Shown: positions 9,570 through 20,091 of the stretch, in pieces | Position numbering within the stretch: position 1 is the first letter of the stretch | Layout: each line of letters starts with the position of its first letter | Origin: Craterostigma plantagineum | Lineage: Eukaryota; Streptophyta; Magnoliopsida; Lamiales; Linderniaceae | Direction: 5' to 3' | Assembly (NCBI GenBank): GCA_027422505.1 | Contig: JAPQWV010000005.1 | Location: 8,127,501-8,191,500 of the forward strand | Length of the DNA stretch: 64,000 nucleotides | Notes under the pieces: model-generated | The model's input: the letters and a program-made list of their open reading frames with translations, nothing else | What the model was told of the DNA's origin: nothing | Database searches by the model: none | Position numbers and translations under genes: made by a program

Positions 9570-12290
9570 AAAAATTGTCTTGCGGCGATTCTAGTTCTAG
9601 TAATTTTTCTTCTAATAAGGCGTGCGATGTTTGTCTTCGTGCCAAACAGTCTCATGATAGCTTTCCTGTTAGTGAGTCTAAGGCCGTTGATCCTTTTCGT
9701 TTGATCCATTGTGACATGTGGGGACCTTATCGTGTTCCTGCGATTTGAAGGGCACGTTATTTTTTAACCATTGTCGATGATTATTCTCGTGCTGTTTGGG
9801 TTTATTTACTGTCTGATAAATCTCAAGTTTCTGCCAAGTTACGAGATTTCTTTTCCTTTATTCGTGTGTCAATACTCCACAACAAAATGGGCGTGTTGAA
9901 CGGAAGCATCAATATTCTCAATGTCGCTCGAGCTTTGCGCTTTCAGGCTAATTTGCCGTTAGAATTCTGGGGTCATTGTGTCTTGACGTCTGTATACCTC
10001 ATCAATCGTCTCCCTACATCGATACTTCACAATAAAACGCCAATCGAAATTGGTAAACCACCACTTCTTCATCATCTGAGGGTTTTTGGGTGCTTGTGCT
10101 ATGTCTATAATCAATCCAGGGGGTGATAAGTTTGTCAGTCGCAGCCGTAAATGTGTGTTTATGAGTTATCCATTTGGGCAAAAAGGGTGGAGAGTTTATG
10201 ATATTGAGACGGGTGATTTCTCGGTTTCTCGGGATGTAGTTTTCTCGGAGTCTGAGTTTCCTTATTTGATGTCCTCCTCGTCCGAACATATTTCTGAGCC
10301 TTCCTCTGTTCCTGAGTGGCTGCCCCCTACAGACGATGATGAGGAAGTCACTCCTGTGTCAGCCCCTCCTTCTTTATCGGTCATTGAGTCCTCATTTCCT
10401 CCTCCACTATCTCCCACTCCTGAGTCTTCTTCTGAGCATGTACAAGAGTCTTCTTTTCCACTGTCTGTGGAACAGTTGGGTCGTGGTCACCGTATAAAGT
10501 ATCCCAATCGTCGCTATGATGGCTTTGTGGCAGACATTTACCCTTCGACCACCACCACTGCTTCTCCGGATACATCATCGTCCTCAGGTATGCCTTATCC
10601 TCTCACACATTATGTTAATTGTGAAAAGTTCTCACCGGCCCATAAGTCGTTTTTAGCCGCAGTATCTTCCACTGTCGAACCTCGTTCCTTTGCTGAAGTT
10701 GTTCGAGATAGCCGATGGAGAGAGGCAATGCGACATGAGATTGAAGCTTTAGAAAAGAATCGCACATGGGATGTCTCTTCTCTTCCAACTGGCAAGAACG
10801 CAATTGGGTGCAAGTGGATTTTCAAAATCAAGCATCACTCTGATGGTTCGATCGAACGATACAAAGCTCGCCTTGTTGTGTTGGGTAATAATCAAGTTGA
10901 AGGGATTGATTACAAGGAGACATTTGCACCTGTGGCAAAGATGGTGACAATGAGATCATTTTTGGCTGTCGCCGCAGTTAAGAATTGGGAGCTTCATCAG
11001 ATGGATGTCCATAATGCTTTCTTGCATGGTGATCTTGATGAGGAAGTTTATATAAAATTTCCTCCTGGTTTTAGTTCTTCTCAAACTGGACAGGTTTGCC
11101 GATTGCGACGATCCCTCTATGGCTTGAAACAGGCTCCTCGATGTTGGTTTGCCAAGCTGGCCACTGCTTTGAAGCAGTACGGTTTTACTCAGTCTTACTC
11201 TGATTATTCTCTGTTCACTCGTGATCATGGTGAAGTGCATATTAATGTGTTGGTGTATGTCGATGACTTGATTATATCTGGTAATGATTCGTCAGCTATT
11301 TCTCGCTTCAAGAACTACTTAAGTTCTAATTTTCATATGAAGGATCTTGGGGTCTTGAAGTATTTTCTAGGAATTGAAGTCGCTCGCAATGACTCTGGAC
11401 TTTTCTTATGTCAGCACAAGTATGCATTGGATCTTGTCTCGGAAGTGGGCTTGATAGGTGCTAAGCCTGCCGAATCTCCTATTGAACAGAACCATGGTCT
11501 TCCTCTAGTTAATGATCAACCATTTTCTAATCCAGAGCGATATCGTCGCTTGGTTGGTCGGTTGATCTATTTGGCTGTCACTCATCCAGATCTGGCTTAC
11601 AGTGTGCACATGTTGGCCCAGTTTATGCAAAATCCTATGAAGGCTCACTGGGAGGCAGCTCTTCGTGTTGTTCGTTATTTGAAGGGTACAGCAGGCCAAG
11701 GGATTTTACTGCGAGCTGACAGCAGTTTACAGTTGTACGGATGGTGTGATTCTGACTGGGCCAGTTGTCATATCACCAGACGCTCTCTCACTGGTTGGTT
11801 GGTCCAGTTGGGCAATTCTCCTATTTCATGGAAGACAAAGAAACAACACACGGTCGCTCGTTCTTCTGCTGAGGCCGAGTATCGTGCCATGGCAACTCTC
11901 ACGTGTGAATTGAAATGGTTGAAGGGGTTGTTGCAAAGTCTTGGTGTCTTTCATTCTCAGCCCATGCATGTTTTCTGCGACAGTAAGGAAGCTCTACACA
12001 TTGCTGCTAATCCGGTCTTCCATGAACGTACGAAACATATTGAGATAGACTGTCACTTTGTGCGTGATGCGCTTATCTCTGGATTGATATCTGCTAGCCA
12101 TGTGCCTACGCATAAGCAGAGTCAACAACACGAAAACCTTGTTAGAAATTACCCCTTTCCTTATTGGGCTCGGGACTAAAAGTAAAAGAATGGTTGGCTG
12201 ATATCTTCACCAAGGGCCTTGGCAAACGTCAGTTGGACTCTATTTTTGGCAAGTTGGGCATACAAAATCCCCATGCTCCAACTTGAGGGG
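9527..12290 (+). pseudogene. Copia integrase, reverse transcriptase and RNase H, disrupted
   Basis: Remainder of pol. The HHCC zinc-binding motif (HRRLGH...CDVC) starts near 9530. A stop follows at 9746-9748 within the integrase core, at IHCDMWGPYRVPAI. The core then jumps from [11 protein letters not shown] to the [15 protein letters not shown] region near 9868, so the segment with the second catalytic Asp is deleted. A frame break follows. From 10086 to 12179 a long open frame carries reverse transcriptase (LVYVDDLIISGND, with the YVDD active site near 11255) and RNase H (SSAEAEYRAMA). It ends in an extra segment of about 80 bp (12120-12200) before the normal C-terminal ADIFTKGLGK reappears in another frame. 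Confidence 0.88.
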
Positions 12291-12294
12291 GGGG
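12285..12294 (+). other. Polypurine tract
   Basis: GAGGGGGGGG immediately before the 3' LTR; primes plus-strand synthesis in LTR elements. Confidence 0.8.
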
Positions 12295-12454
12295 TATTAG
12301 CGTGTGTTTATATATAGTAAAGATTTGTGTATATCAACTAGTATCAATTAGAATAAATAGGCATTAATCAAGGAGATAAATCCTCCTTTGTATACTATAT
12401 GTATGTGCTGTGAAAATCAATACGAGATACGGTTTTTCAATTCTAATCTTGACA
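12295..12454 (+). repeat. 3' LTR of the copia element
   Basis: 160 bp, starting TATTAGCGTG and ending CTTGACA; lacks the 22-bp segment present in the 5' LTR. Confidence 0.9.
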
Positions 12455-12534
12455 AAAAAACTAATCTAGTAATAATTACAAAATAATGACGATGAGAAAA
12501 AATTTAAAGAACTACAACTTTTCCTACGGATGTC

Positions 12535-13419
12535 TAGAGCTGGTAAAAATGCCCGCGGCCTGTAAAATTTTAGGCCCGCCGCGGGCAAGCCCGCGCAGGC
12601 CGGGCCTCGGTGGGGGGCCTGGCAGGCTTGGTGGACAGTGTGCAGGCCCGCCAGAATTTAAATATTGATTTTTTATATTAAATAATGTATGGATATCTAC
12701 ACATAAATACCTACTTGAATAAAAACTTACAGATCGGTACTATCTCAGCAATTTTTACAGATAGGTACCCGATTTAATTTGTACCAGTCTCTTCAGTCAT
12801 GCCGTACCTTCCTATGTGTGTATTGCGTACCATAACACGTTGATATAGGGTACCTAAATGTGTTTGTATGGCGTACCTAATATGTAAATAGGGCGTACCT
12901 GAATGTGCTAATACAACGTACCATTTTCTAAACGTATTACGTATCCAATACGTTGATATATGGTACTCAAATGTGTTGTATGGCGTACATGCGGCGGATC
13001 GGGTACTTATCTGCAAAAAATTTATTCTGTTAGGTACCTACATATAGAAAAATGCTGACAGGATACTAAATTACAACTTTTTTTACAGAGGGGCTATTTA
13101 TTGTAAAATGATGTATAAATAACTTATATAGGTTTTTTTTTGTATTTTTTATTATAATTTTAAGGTGAATTAAGTTCAATAAAATAAACAAATTATTATT
13201 AAAGAGTTAGGATTAAATTACAAATACTTTCGAACTAAAAATCTTCTTTTGTTTTAGTTTTTTCCTATTTCTTATTTTTTTTTTCTTTTTTCATAAATTT
13301 CCCGCCAGACCCGCGGCCCGCCGAAGGGCGGGCCAAGCCTCCCTTTCTCTGGCCCGTCAGAAGGCGGGCTTTGTCGGATAACGGGCCCGCCCGCCCCGTC
13401 GGCCCGTTTGACAGCTCTA
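12535..13419. mobile_element. Non-autonomous hAT-type element (885 bp)
   Basis: The left end reads TAGAGCTGGTAAAAATGCCC and the inverted right end TAGAGCTGTCAAACGGGCC. GC-rich subterminal regions contain repeated GGCCCGCC words on both strands. Flanks CGGATGTC (12527-12534) and GTGATGTC (13420-13427) agree at 6 of 8 positions. The interior is AT-rich, with a run of GTACCTA/TAGGTAC words between about 12735 and 13035, and has no transposase. Confidence 0.65.
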
Positions 13420-13434
13420 GTGATGTCATTGTTA

Positions 13435-13658
13435 CTAGTATGTTTAGCAAACATAAGGTGTATGCAAATATATTAAATTATTTATACTTCGAACATTTAT
13501 TAGTTAAGTTATTCAAAATAAAAAATTAATTTAAGGATAAACTTATAATTAATTAAAATGTTATGGATAAAAATTAGAGTTAAGCAAGTAAGAGCAAAAT
13601 AATAATTTAAATTGGCACACCAATTTAATCGTTTATACCCACCAACGCTTTATATAGA
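13435..13658 (-). mobile_element. Short Helitron-like element
   Basis: On the minus strand it ends with a perfect 6-bp stem (ATGTTT GCT AAACAT) just before ACTAG, followed by T. The opposite end reads TCTATATAAAGCG. No coding capacity. The base before TC is T rather than the expected A, so this is less secure than the copies at 25942 and 30460. Confidence 0.3.
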
Positions 13659-13991
13659 AGTTATAATTTGCACTTCAAAAAAATAAAAATATAAATCGGC
13701 CGCCCTTAACCCTATATGGGCCTATACTCGCTCTGCTCTGTTTCTTTTCGTGTATAAAGTAAGGAGAAAAAGTGTACGCGAAAAACATAAATCTACAATA
13801 CAAGCTGATAAACGTATTTCAATGCGTTTATCGTAGTATTTAATTGGGATATAATAGAGCTCTAGCAATCATTTTATGCATTTATTCGTCATATTTACAC
13901 TTATTTTCATATTAAAGGAGCTTAGGACGAGTTTCGGGCGAAAAGGAGCGAAAACGGGGCAAAACGGGCGAAAACAGTGAAAACTGGCGAA

Positions 13992-14290
13992 GGTCACGGC
14001 CGTGACACCCATTGCACTAGGCCGTGACAAGGGCCAGAGGCTAATCAAAGAGAAGGTCACGGCCGTGACACCCATTGCACTTGGCCGTGACACTTGACAG
14101 AGAGTTGGAAAGAGAAGGTCACGGCCGTGACACCCATTGCACCTGGCCGTGACACTAGGCAGAGAAGCCCACTGATGATGGTCACGGCCGTGACCATCGA
14201 TGCACTTAGCCGTGACGCATGGTTTCGATATTCTCGCGTAGAGTCGGTGATGGTCACGGCCGTGACAGCCCATGTCCCAGGCCGTGACCA
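13992..14290 (+). repeat. Five palindrome-bearing repeats in the 5' LTR U3
   Basis: Units begin at about 13992, 14055, 14117, 14180 and 14252, so spacing is 62-63 bp and then 72 bp. Each has the self-complementary core TCACGGCCGTGA, then CCCATTGCAC or a variant, then a half site GGCCGTGAC. The array stops about 14 bp before the TATA box, an enhancer-like position. It recurs at 20278-20576. Confidence 0.9.
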
Positions 14291-14303
14291 GTGCGAAATT
14301 TCT

Positions 14304-14310
14304 TATAAAA
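14304..14310 (+). promoter_or_regulatory. TATA box of the gypsy LTR
   Basis: TATAAAA directly downstream of the palindrome array; transcription would start near 14335. The second copy is at 20590-20596. Confidence 0.65.
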
Positions 14311-15264
14311 GACCAAATTCGACTCAGAAAGAAGAGAACTGACCAGAGATCAACCCTAATCCCTCTAGAGACGAAAAATAGCACAAAAGAACACAGATTC
14401 GCGTCCCGGAGCGCAAGAGACGGAACATCGACGAATTCACGCCCAATTTAGCGAAGAACGAAGAATCATCAACGCTTTCATCACAGATCATCCGTATATC
14501 AAGATAATGAATTCTTCACCTTTATTCCTTATTTCTTTCGCTGTTTTCCCGTCGATTATGCATAGCTAATTCCCCTTGGTGTTTGGGATTAGATGAACGC
14601 TAGGATGTTTCGTAGTTAAGACTTATGATTATCGTGACAATGTGTTTGACTATTTATCGTTCTATGAATTTGTTTCGTTACTTTAATATGTCTATGTGTT
14701 AAAGTAATCGTATGGAAAAACGTTTAGGGCGACAGCTAAACAACGTTTAGGCCGTTCGTAGAAGATAGGAATCGAGTATAGGGCGAAAGCAAATACTCGA
14801 TCCTCGCCGTTAGTAATTACTGAATTTTAGATCCCCGCGAGCGTTTAGGGCGACAGCAAACTCGTGAGCGGGTAGGAAAATTACTGCGATCTAGTCAAAA
14901 TCACGTAGGAACGATTCCAGTGTCTTAGCCGATAGCACCTAGCGGGATTCGAATCCCGAGCACATCTTTATTATCTGAAGCTTCGTATCAGTGTTAAGCG
15001 TATTTGAATCTCTAGTTGAGTTAGATATAATCTGTTAGGTTAAGTCATAAAACAATTTGCGTATTTTATTAGGCTAAATATCGAGTCGATAGGTCACTAC
15101 TAGTACTTGATTTATTCCTTGTGTTCGATACTCGTTTACTCACTTTACTGCACTACAAACGATAGGTCCACTGCCTATCGCACGTCGGTGATAGTAATTA
15201 GGTATTCGTTTTAATTATTACTTGTCGCACTTTTCATTTACACACCACGTGTCGATCAAGTTTT

Positions 15265-15280
15265 TGGCGCCGTTGCCGGG
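15265..15280 (+). other. Primer-binding site (tRNA-Asp type)
   Basis: TGGCGCCGTTGCCGGG, six bases after LTR1. The same site is used by Athila-group gypsy elements. Confidence 0.8.
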
Positions 15281-15487
15281 AATAGATTGATATTAGGAAC
15301 ACCGTAGTTCGGTAATTTAGCCACTTTTATTTGACGTCTTTATTTGCTATTACTACTTGCGTTATTTGTGTTATTTGCGTTATTTGTTTCTTGCGTCATT
15401 AGTACTATCGTAATCTTTTCGACGTTTTTATTATTCCTTTGCTAATTTCTTGTGTTTTCACATATTGAAGGCACGATTCAGCGGTGA

Positions 15488-18361
15488 ATGACCCGAAGCC
15501 ATCCATCGGGTCCCATCGTTGACGCAGACCCGGATTTCGAGCGGAAGTTACGAAGGAAACTGAAGTACGATACCGAAGGAGCATTCACTAGCTCTCAGGA
15601 TCCGCTAGTTTGTTATTCAGAGGACAGTTCGCAGGAATCCACCCAAAATTCACGTATAGAGACAACCGTAGATAGTCCCAACACGGAAGTAACGATGGCG
15701 GACCACCGAGTGCCCGTCCACAACGTTCCGGAAGAGGAGCCAACACTTCAAGACCTCCTCAAAAATGCCGCGCTAGGCGGTACTGAATCGGCGATCGTCA
15801 TCCCGCCGATAGAGAACAACAACTTCGAACTGAAGCACTCCTGGCTTCAGATGATTTTCCAGACGGCCCAGTTTGAGGGCAATCCCGATGACGACCCCTA
15901 TTCCCACCTGAAGGCATTCTTGACGGTGACCGATACCATCAAGATCAACGGGGTCCCGGGCGACGCAATTAAGCTTATGCTGTTTCCGTTCTCGCTCAAG
16001 TTCAGAGCGAGAGACTGGTTGGATATGTTGCCGCCCAGATCGATCACTACCTGGGAGGAGATGCGAGCCGCCTTCATCAACCACTACTTCCCACTCACAA
16101 AGGTATTAAGATTGAAGACGGAGATTTCTCTGTTCCACCAGAAGGACTCCGAAAACTTGTATGAGGTATGGGAGCGTTACAAGGCGCTGCTGAAGAAGTG
16201 CCCACAGCACGGGATGTCGAAGGCAGCCCAGATCAATCGATTCCACGAGGGGCTCAATGATCAGACTGTTCATATGTTAGACGGAGCCGCAGGAGGAGGA
16301 CTCGTGAAACTTAATGCCACCGATGCATGGAATTTAATCGAGGACTATTCGAGGAACAGTTTCATGAGGGGAAATACCAGGATGAAGACGACAGGCGTAT
16401 TTGGAGTGAGCGAGGAGACGGACACTAACGCTAAGATCGAGGCGCTCCAGCAACAACTCGCCTCGACGAGCTCTCAGTTACAGACGGTGATTGGTGCATT
16501 GCTTCCCAAGTCCGGGCAGACTCAGCCCGTGAACGCCGTGGCCACTACCACACCGACACAGCACACCCCTTATGTGCCCTTGTGCGGAATTTGCGGGGCA
16601 GCCCACGAGACCTCAGAATGCCAGCTTGGCCAGCCGCATGAGCATGTTGATTACATGGGCAATTATCAAGGTGGCCAGCGAAGTTTCCAGCCCCGGGCAC
16701 ATCCAAACCTGGCGTACGGGAATCAGAACCATCAGAGCCAAGGACCACCAGGATTTCAGCCCAGACCTTCCGGATTCCAGAACGGGCCACCACGACAATA
16801 CCAGAACGCGCCCGCGGGAGGATCCGACGACATGAGGGAGATGAAGGACATGATGAAGGCACTTCTCACGAATTTCAGTAGCACCACCGCAGCCCACGAA
16901 AGCCGAATGACGAAGATGGAGGAGTACATGGAGGCGAACGACTTGCGTGCTCAGAACACGGACGCCTCGATCAAGAGGTTGGAGCAGCAAGTGGGGCAAT
17001 TAGCCAAACAACTGGCCGGGCGAAATCAAGGATCACTCCCGAGCTACACTGAGACAAATCCTAAGGAGTACTGCAACGCGATAACCCTGAGGAGCGGGAG
17101 AGGATTGCAAGAAGTTCCCGCCAAGCAGAATTCAAAGGAGAAAGTCCATTTCGAGGGCCACGACGAGCCAGAAGTAGAGGAAAGCAAGGGCGACAGAGTC
17201 GAGAAGGCCAAGGATGACAAAGAAAAGGTGCGAGCATTCGTGAAGCCGTACCAGCCGAAGATCCCGTACCCAGCTCGTTTGAGGGAAGCTGCACCTGAAA
17301 AAGAGAAGGTCCAACCTACAAAGGAGGACGTCGCACCCGAAAAGGAAAAAGCGAGGGATATCAAGCAACCACCAGTGAGGCCGTACCAGCCGAAGGTTCC
17401 CTATCCAACACGGTTGAAGAAGGACAAAGAAGAAGCGCTAATTGGCAGATTCATGGGTATGTGCAAAGAATTACATATTAACTTACCGTTTGTTGAAGCT
17501 ATTGCGCAGATGCCCAGTTTCGTTAAGTTTCTGAAGGACTTGCTGACAAATCGACGGAAGCTCGAACACGTCTCCATGGTATACCTACGAGGAGAGTGCT
17601 CGGCGATACTCCAGAGCAAGATACCGAAAAAGCTCAAGGACCCAGGGAGTTTTACTATTCCTTGTCGTATAGGTGACTTAGTAGTTGAGCATGCTTTAGC
17701 TGATCTAGGCGCTAGTATAAATTTGATGCCGTACTCCATGTTTAAGCGCTTAGGATTAGGTGAACCACGACCCACTAGAATGAGTATTCAACTGGCCGAT
17801 AGATCGTTAAAATACCCCCTAGGTGTTACCGAGGATATTCTAGTTAAGGTCGATAAGTTCGTTATCCCTGCTGATTTTGTGATCTTAGACATGGACGAGG
17901 ATGAAAATGTTCCATTAATTCTAGGTAGACCATTCTTAGCTACAGGCGAGACCATGATAGATGTTAGGAATGGAACATTAACCTTGACAGTAGACGGCGA
18001 AAAAGTTACATTCAATATGGCTGATTCGATGACAAAGAGCAACGAGCAAGATGTTAAATGCTATTTCTTAGATGTCTTTGAGCGCGATTTTCTCTTTTCT
18101 GTGCAAGGTCTGTCACAGGTCAGCAAGCATGATAGGCACACGATTATGGAAATCGATAAGTGTGGGGAGGAGATCGACGAACCCATCATAACCATCGACG
18201 AGAGCAGCAAAGAAGTTAAGGACAAGAGCCCAGTCGAGGAGCGATCGCCACTAGAGTTGAAACCGCTGCCCGGCGAAAGGCGACACCTCCAAGGCATGGA
18301 TGCAAGCGAGGGAAACTTAAGCAGAAAAGAGATGATGTATCTCGACTTTCAGCCACCCTAA
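15488..18361 (+). CDS. Gypsy Gag-aspartic protease polyprotein (957 aa)
   Basis: Structural protein and protease of the element; it would assemble cytoplasmic particles and process Gag. Residues about 115-260 are the Retrotrans_gag domain, with FPFSLKFRARDWLDMLPP and NHYFPLTKV typical of Athila/Tat. A zinc knuckle of form C-x2-C-x3-H-x4-C lies at about 365-377 (CGICGAAHETSEC). Residues 480-660 are charged, with two copies of a PYQPK(I/V)PYP motif. The protease core starts at D739 in ADLGASINLMPYS and continues through VPLILGRPFLATG. After the usual linker (LELKPLP, near residue 920) the family would run into reverse transcriptase; here about 33 unrelated residues and a stop follow. The long intact frame suggests recent selection or recent copying. 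Confidence 0.9.
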   Translation: MTRSHPSGPIVDADPDFERKLRRKLKYDTEGAFTSSQDPLVCYSEDSSQESTQNSRIETTVDSPNTEVTMADHRVPVHNVPEEEPTLQDLLKNAALGGTESAIVIPPIENNNFELKHSWLQMIFQTAQFEGNPDDDPYSHLKAFLTVTDTIKINGVPGDAIKLMLFPFSLKFRARDWLDMLPPRSITTWEEMRAAFINHYFPLTKVLRLKTEISLFHQKDSENLYEVWERYKALLKKCPQHGMSKAAQINRFHEGLNDQTVHMLDGAAGGGLVKLNATDAWNLIEDYSRNSFMRGNTRMKTTGVFGVSEETDTNAKIEALQQQLASTSSQLQTVIGALLPKSGQTQPVNAVATTTPTQHTPYVPLCGICGAAHETSECQLGQPHEHVDYMGNYQGGQRSFQPRAHPNLAYGNQNHQSQGPPGFQPRPSGFQNGPPRQYQNAPAGGSDDMREMKDMMKALLTNFSSTTAAHESRMTKMEEYMEANDLRAQNTDASIKRLEQQVGQLAKQLAGRNQGSLPSYTETNPKEYCNAITLRSGRGLQEVPAKQNSKEKVHFEGHDEPEVEESKGDRVEKAKDDKEKVRAFVKPYQPKIPYPARLREAAPEKEKVQPTKEDVAPEKEKARDIKQPPVRPYQPKVPYPTRLKKDKEEALIGRFMGMCKELHINLPFVEAIAQMPSFVKFLKDLLTNRRKLEHVSMVYLRGECSAILQSKIPKKLKDPGSFTIPCRIGDLVVEHALADLGASINLMPYSMFKRLGLGEPRPTRMSIQLADRSLKYPLGVTEDILVKVDKFVIPADFVILDMDEDENVPLILGRPFLATGETMIDVRNGTLTLTVDGEKVTFNMADSMTKSNEQDVKCYFLDVFERDFLFSVQGLSQVSKHDRHTIMEIDKCGEEIDEPIITIDESSKEVKDKSPVEERSPLELKPLPGERRHLQGMDASEGNLSRKEMMYLDFQPP

Positions 18362-19081
18362 GCGAACGAAAGCACGTCCGGCTAAAGACGGTAAAGGAAG
18401 CGCTTCTTGGGAGGCAACCCAGGTTTTATCTATCTAGTATTTTCTTTTTTATTATGTCTATTATTATTATCATTCATTTTTTCTGTTACGTTTAATTTTT
18501 CTTTTAGTCTATCATGCACCACGAGTCACGATACGACAATCATCGCGCGTTTAGTCACGACCACGTCAACATTTACCGTCAGGGGAGTTTCGTTCTCTTA
18601 CACCTACATTTCCTTTCGTTTATTCAATTTCTACGTTGAGGACAACGTCAGACTTAAGTGTGGGGAGGGAAATTTAGGTTGAAAACTTGAAATTTAGGTT
18701 GAAAACTTACGTGAAAATTTTAATGACGTGTCTGTGAGCTATAAATTTCGTTGAAAGGCATGGATTATTGAATTCAGGCACGATTTTTGCGCTTATCTCG
18801 AGTTGGTCTGCATTCTATGAAATTCTGTGAGCAATTAGGACATGCATGACTGATTGAATCTTATCTGCCTGAATAGATATAGCACTGTTTTGAGAGATCC
18901 GTACACATAAACCTGTTTCGTGTGAGAGTTTGAGCCTGACGAGCGTATGCTCATTTTTTTTCTTGGTTGTGTGACGTGCCTAGCCTATATCTCTCTAGAA
19001 CTTGCCTGTCTGATGCGCGTTGAAACTGTTTTGGTGTGCGAGTGTGAAAATGATGAGGGCATTAGGAATCATGTCCAGGGC

Positions 19082-19118
<37 letters not shown>

Positions 19119-20080
19119 CTTAACCATGACGAACCCCATTAGTTAGCCCCGTTGAGCCTGAGCCTATTCGTTGCTTACCTCATATGTTATAGAAGCCACT
19201 GACCCGAATAAGCCCCATAAATTTTATGAGCCTGAGTTGATTAGAATAGAGCAGAAGTCGAACGTGAGAGTTACTAATTCAGTGTATGATTTGATGTTCT
19301 TCTCTGCTATTCATGAAATGACTCGTCCCTTACTTGACCGTTTTCTGAAATGACCCGATCTCTTGCATAAGCCTGCCCATAACCCTTTGGCAAGATATAG
19401 GTCTCGGTAATAAGTATCCCTAGGTACACGGCATTCGCTGTGACGATGTATTCTTTGCGACAAAAGCCGAACCTTGATGTTAGGAATAAGGGCAGTGCAT
19501 AAAAGTAGAGCGTGACTAAGGTGAAAGGGCAGAAAATGAAAGGGAACTGAGTTGAGAGGGTCGAGCAGAAAAGTCTAGGATTTTGGAGCGAGAACGTCGA
19601 GTCTTATGTTGGGCTGTGACTGTCTGTTTGATCATGCTGTGTTCTTTGAAAATTTTCGATCACGTGTCCTAACTCTAAGATCAAGTGTTCATTATTTATG
19701 CTTATCGCTTCATGATTATTCGACCCGTTTCCCGAAAAGACCCTCAGATTTATACTTGCCACTTTGAATAGTCGAGATGCGATTAACTTGCAAGTTTATG
19801 GTAGGAGTGAGACTAGTGCACGAATTGAGCGATACACTATATGTTAGCCTATACACTGAGTGATTTTGAGCGAGTCCCTGTGAGGTATGAGTCTCGATTG
19901 GCAGTGCGAATGAAGTTTAGGTCGACAAGTGCAAGTCATTAGTGTGATGTCCATGATTGCTCGCTTGATTCTGTTTCGTGCTTTCTAGCTTTGATGATAA
20001 ATTGCGAACAATCGTGCCGTTATCTTGATTTGTGCCTTCTCTGAATTCTAATTTACTTGAGGATAAGCAAATGCTTAAGT
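18362..20080 (+). other. Noncoding 3' region of the gypsy element
   Basis: No RT, RNase H, integrase or env-like frame. It begins with the landmark GGGAGGCAACCC (18409-18420), which in Athila-type elements normally lies just after the end of pol, so everything between the protease linker and this landmark is missing. A second purine-rich TTAAGTGTGGGGAGG occurs at about 18653-18667, repeating the sequence of the true polypurine tract. A 34-base A run lies at 19083-19116. Confidence 0.75.
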
Positions 20081-20091
20081 GTGGGGAGGTT
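20081..20091 (+). other. Polypurine tract of the gypsy element
   Basis: GTGGGGAGGTT immediately before the 3' LTR start TGATAAACG. Confidence 0.7.

Larger units (their letters stand above)
7634..12454 (+). mobile_element. Ty1/copia LTR retrotransposon, defective
   Basis: A 4.8-kb element flanked by AAAAA on both sides (7629-7633 and 12455-12459). LTRs are 182 and 160 bp; apart from one 22-bp length difference near their start they look identical, so insertion is recent. A primer-binding site for initiator Met tRNA (TGGTATCAGAGC, 7816-7827) follows LTR1 directly, and a polypurine tract precedes LTR2. Gag, protease, reverse transcriptase and RNase H are recognisable, but the integrase core is partly deleted and the frame is broken several times. 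The element cannot have moved with its own present proteins. Confidence 0.93.
13806..15258 (+). repeat. 5' LTR of the gypsy element
   Basis: Starts TGATAAACGTATTTC and ends GTGTCGATCA. U3 holds five palindromic repeats and a TATA box; the rest is R/U5-like sequence with GTTTAGGGCGACAGC words repeated near 14725 and 14845. Confidence 0.93.

Noticed and set aside
13992..14290. Regularly spaced palindromic repeats resembling a CRISPR array
   Set aside because: The units sit in LTR U3 of a plant retrotransposon, spacers are themselves similar, and there are no cas genes; they are promoter repeats.
13869..14384. 171-codon minus-strand frame (and its copy at 20155-20769)
   Set aside because: It runs through the LTR palindrome repeats, which translate as repeats in all frames; both LTRs carry it, so it is not a separate gene.
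19083..19116. Poly-A tail of a processed pseudogene
   Set aside because: The run is inside the gypsy element, with continuous element sequence on both sides and no gene-like sequence upstream.
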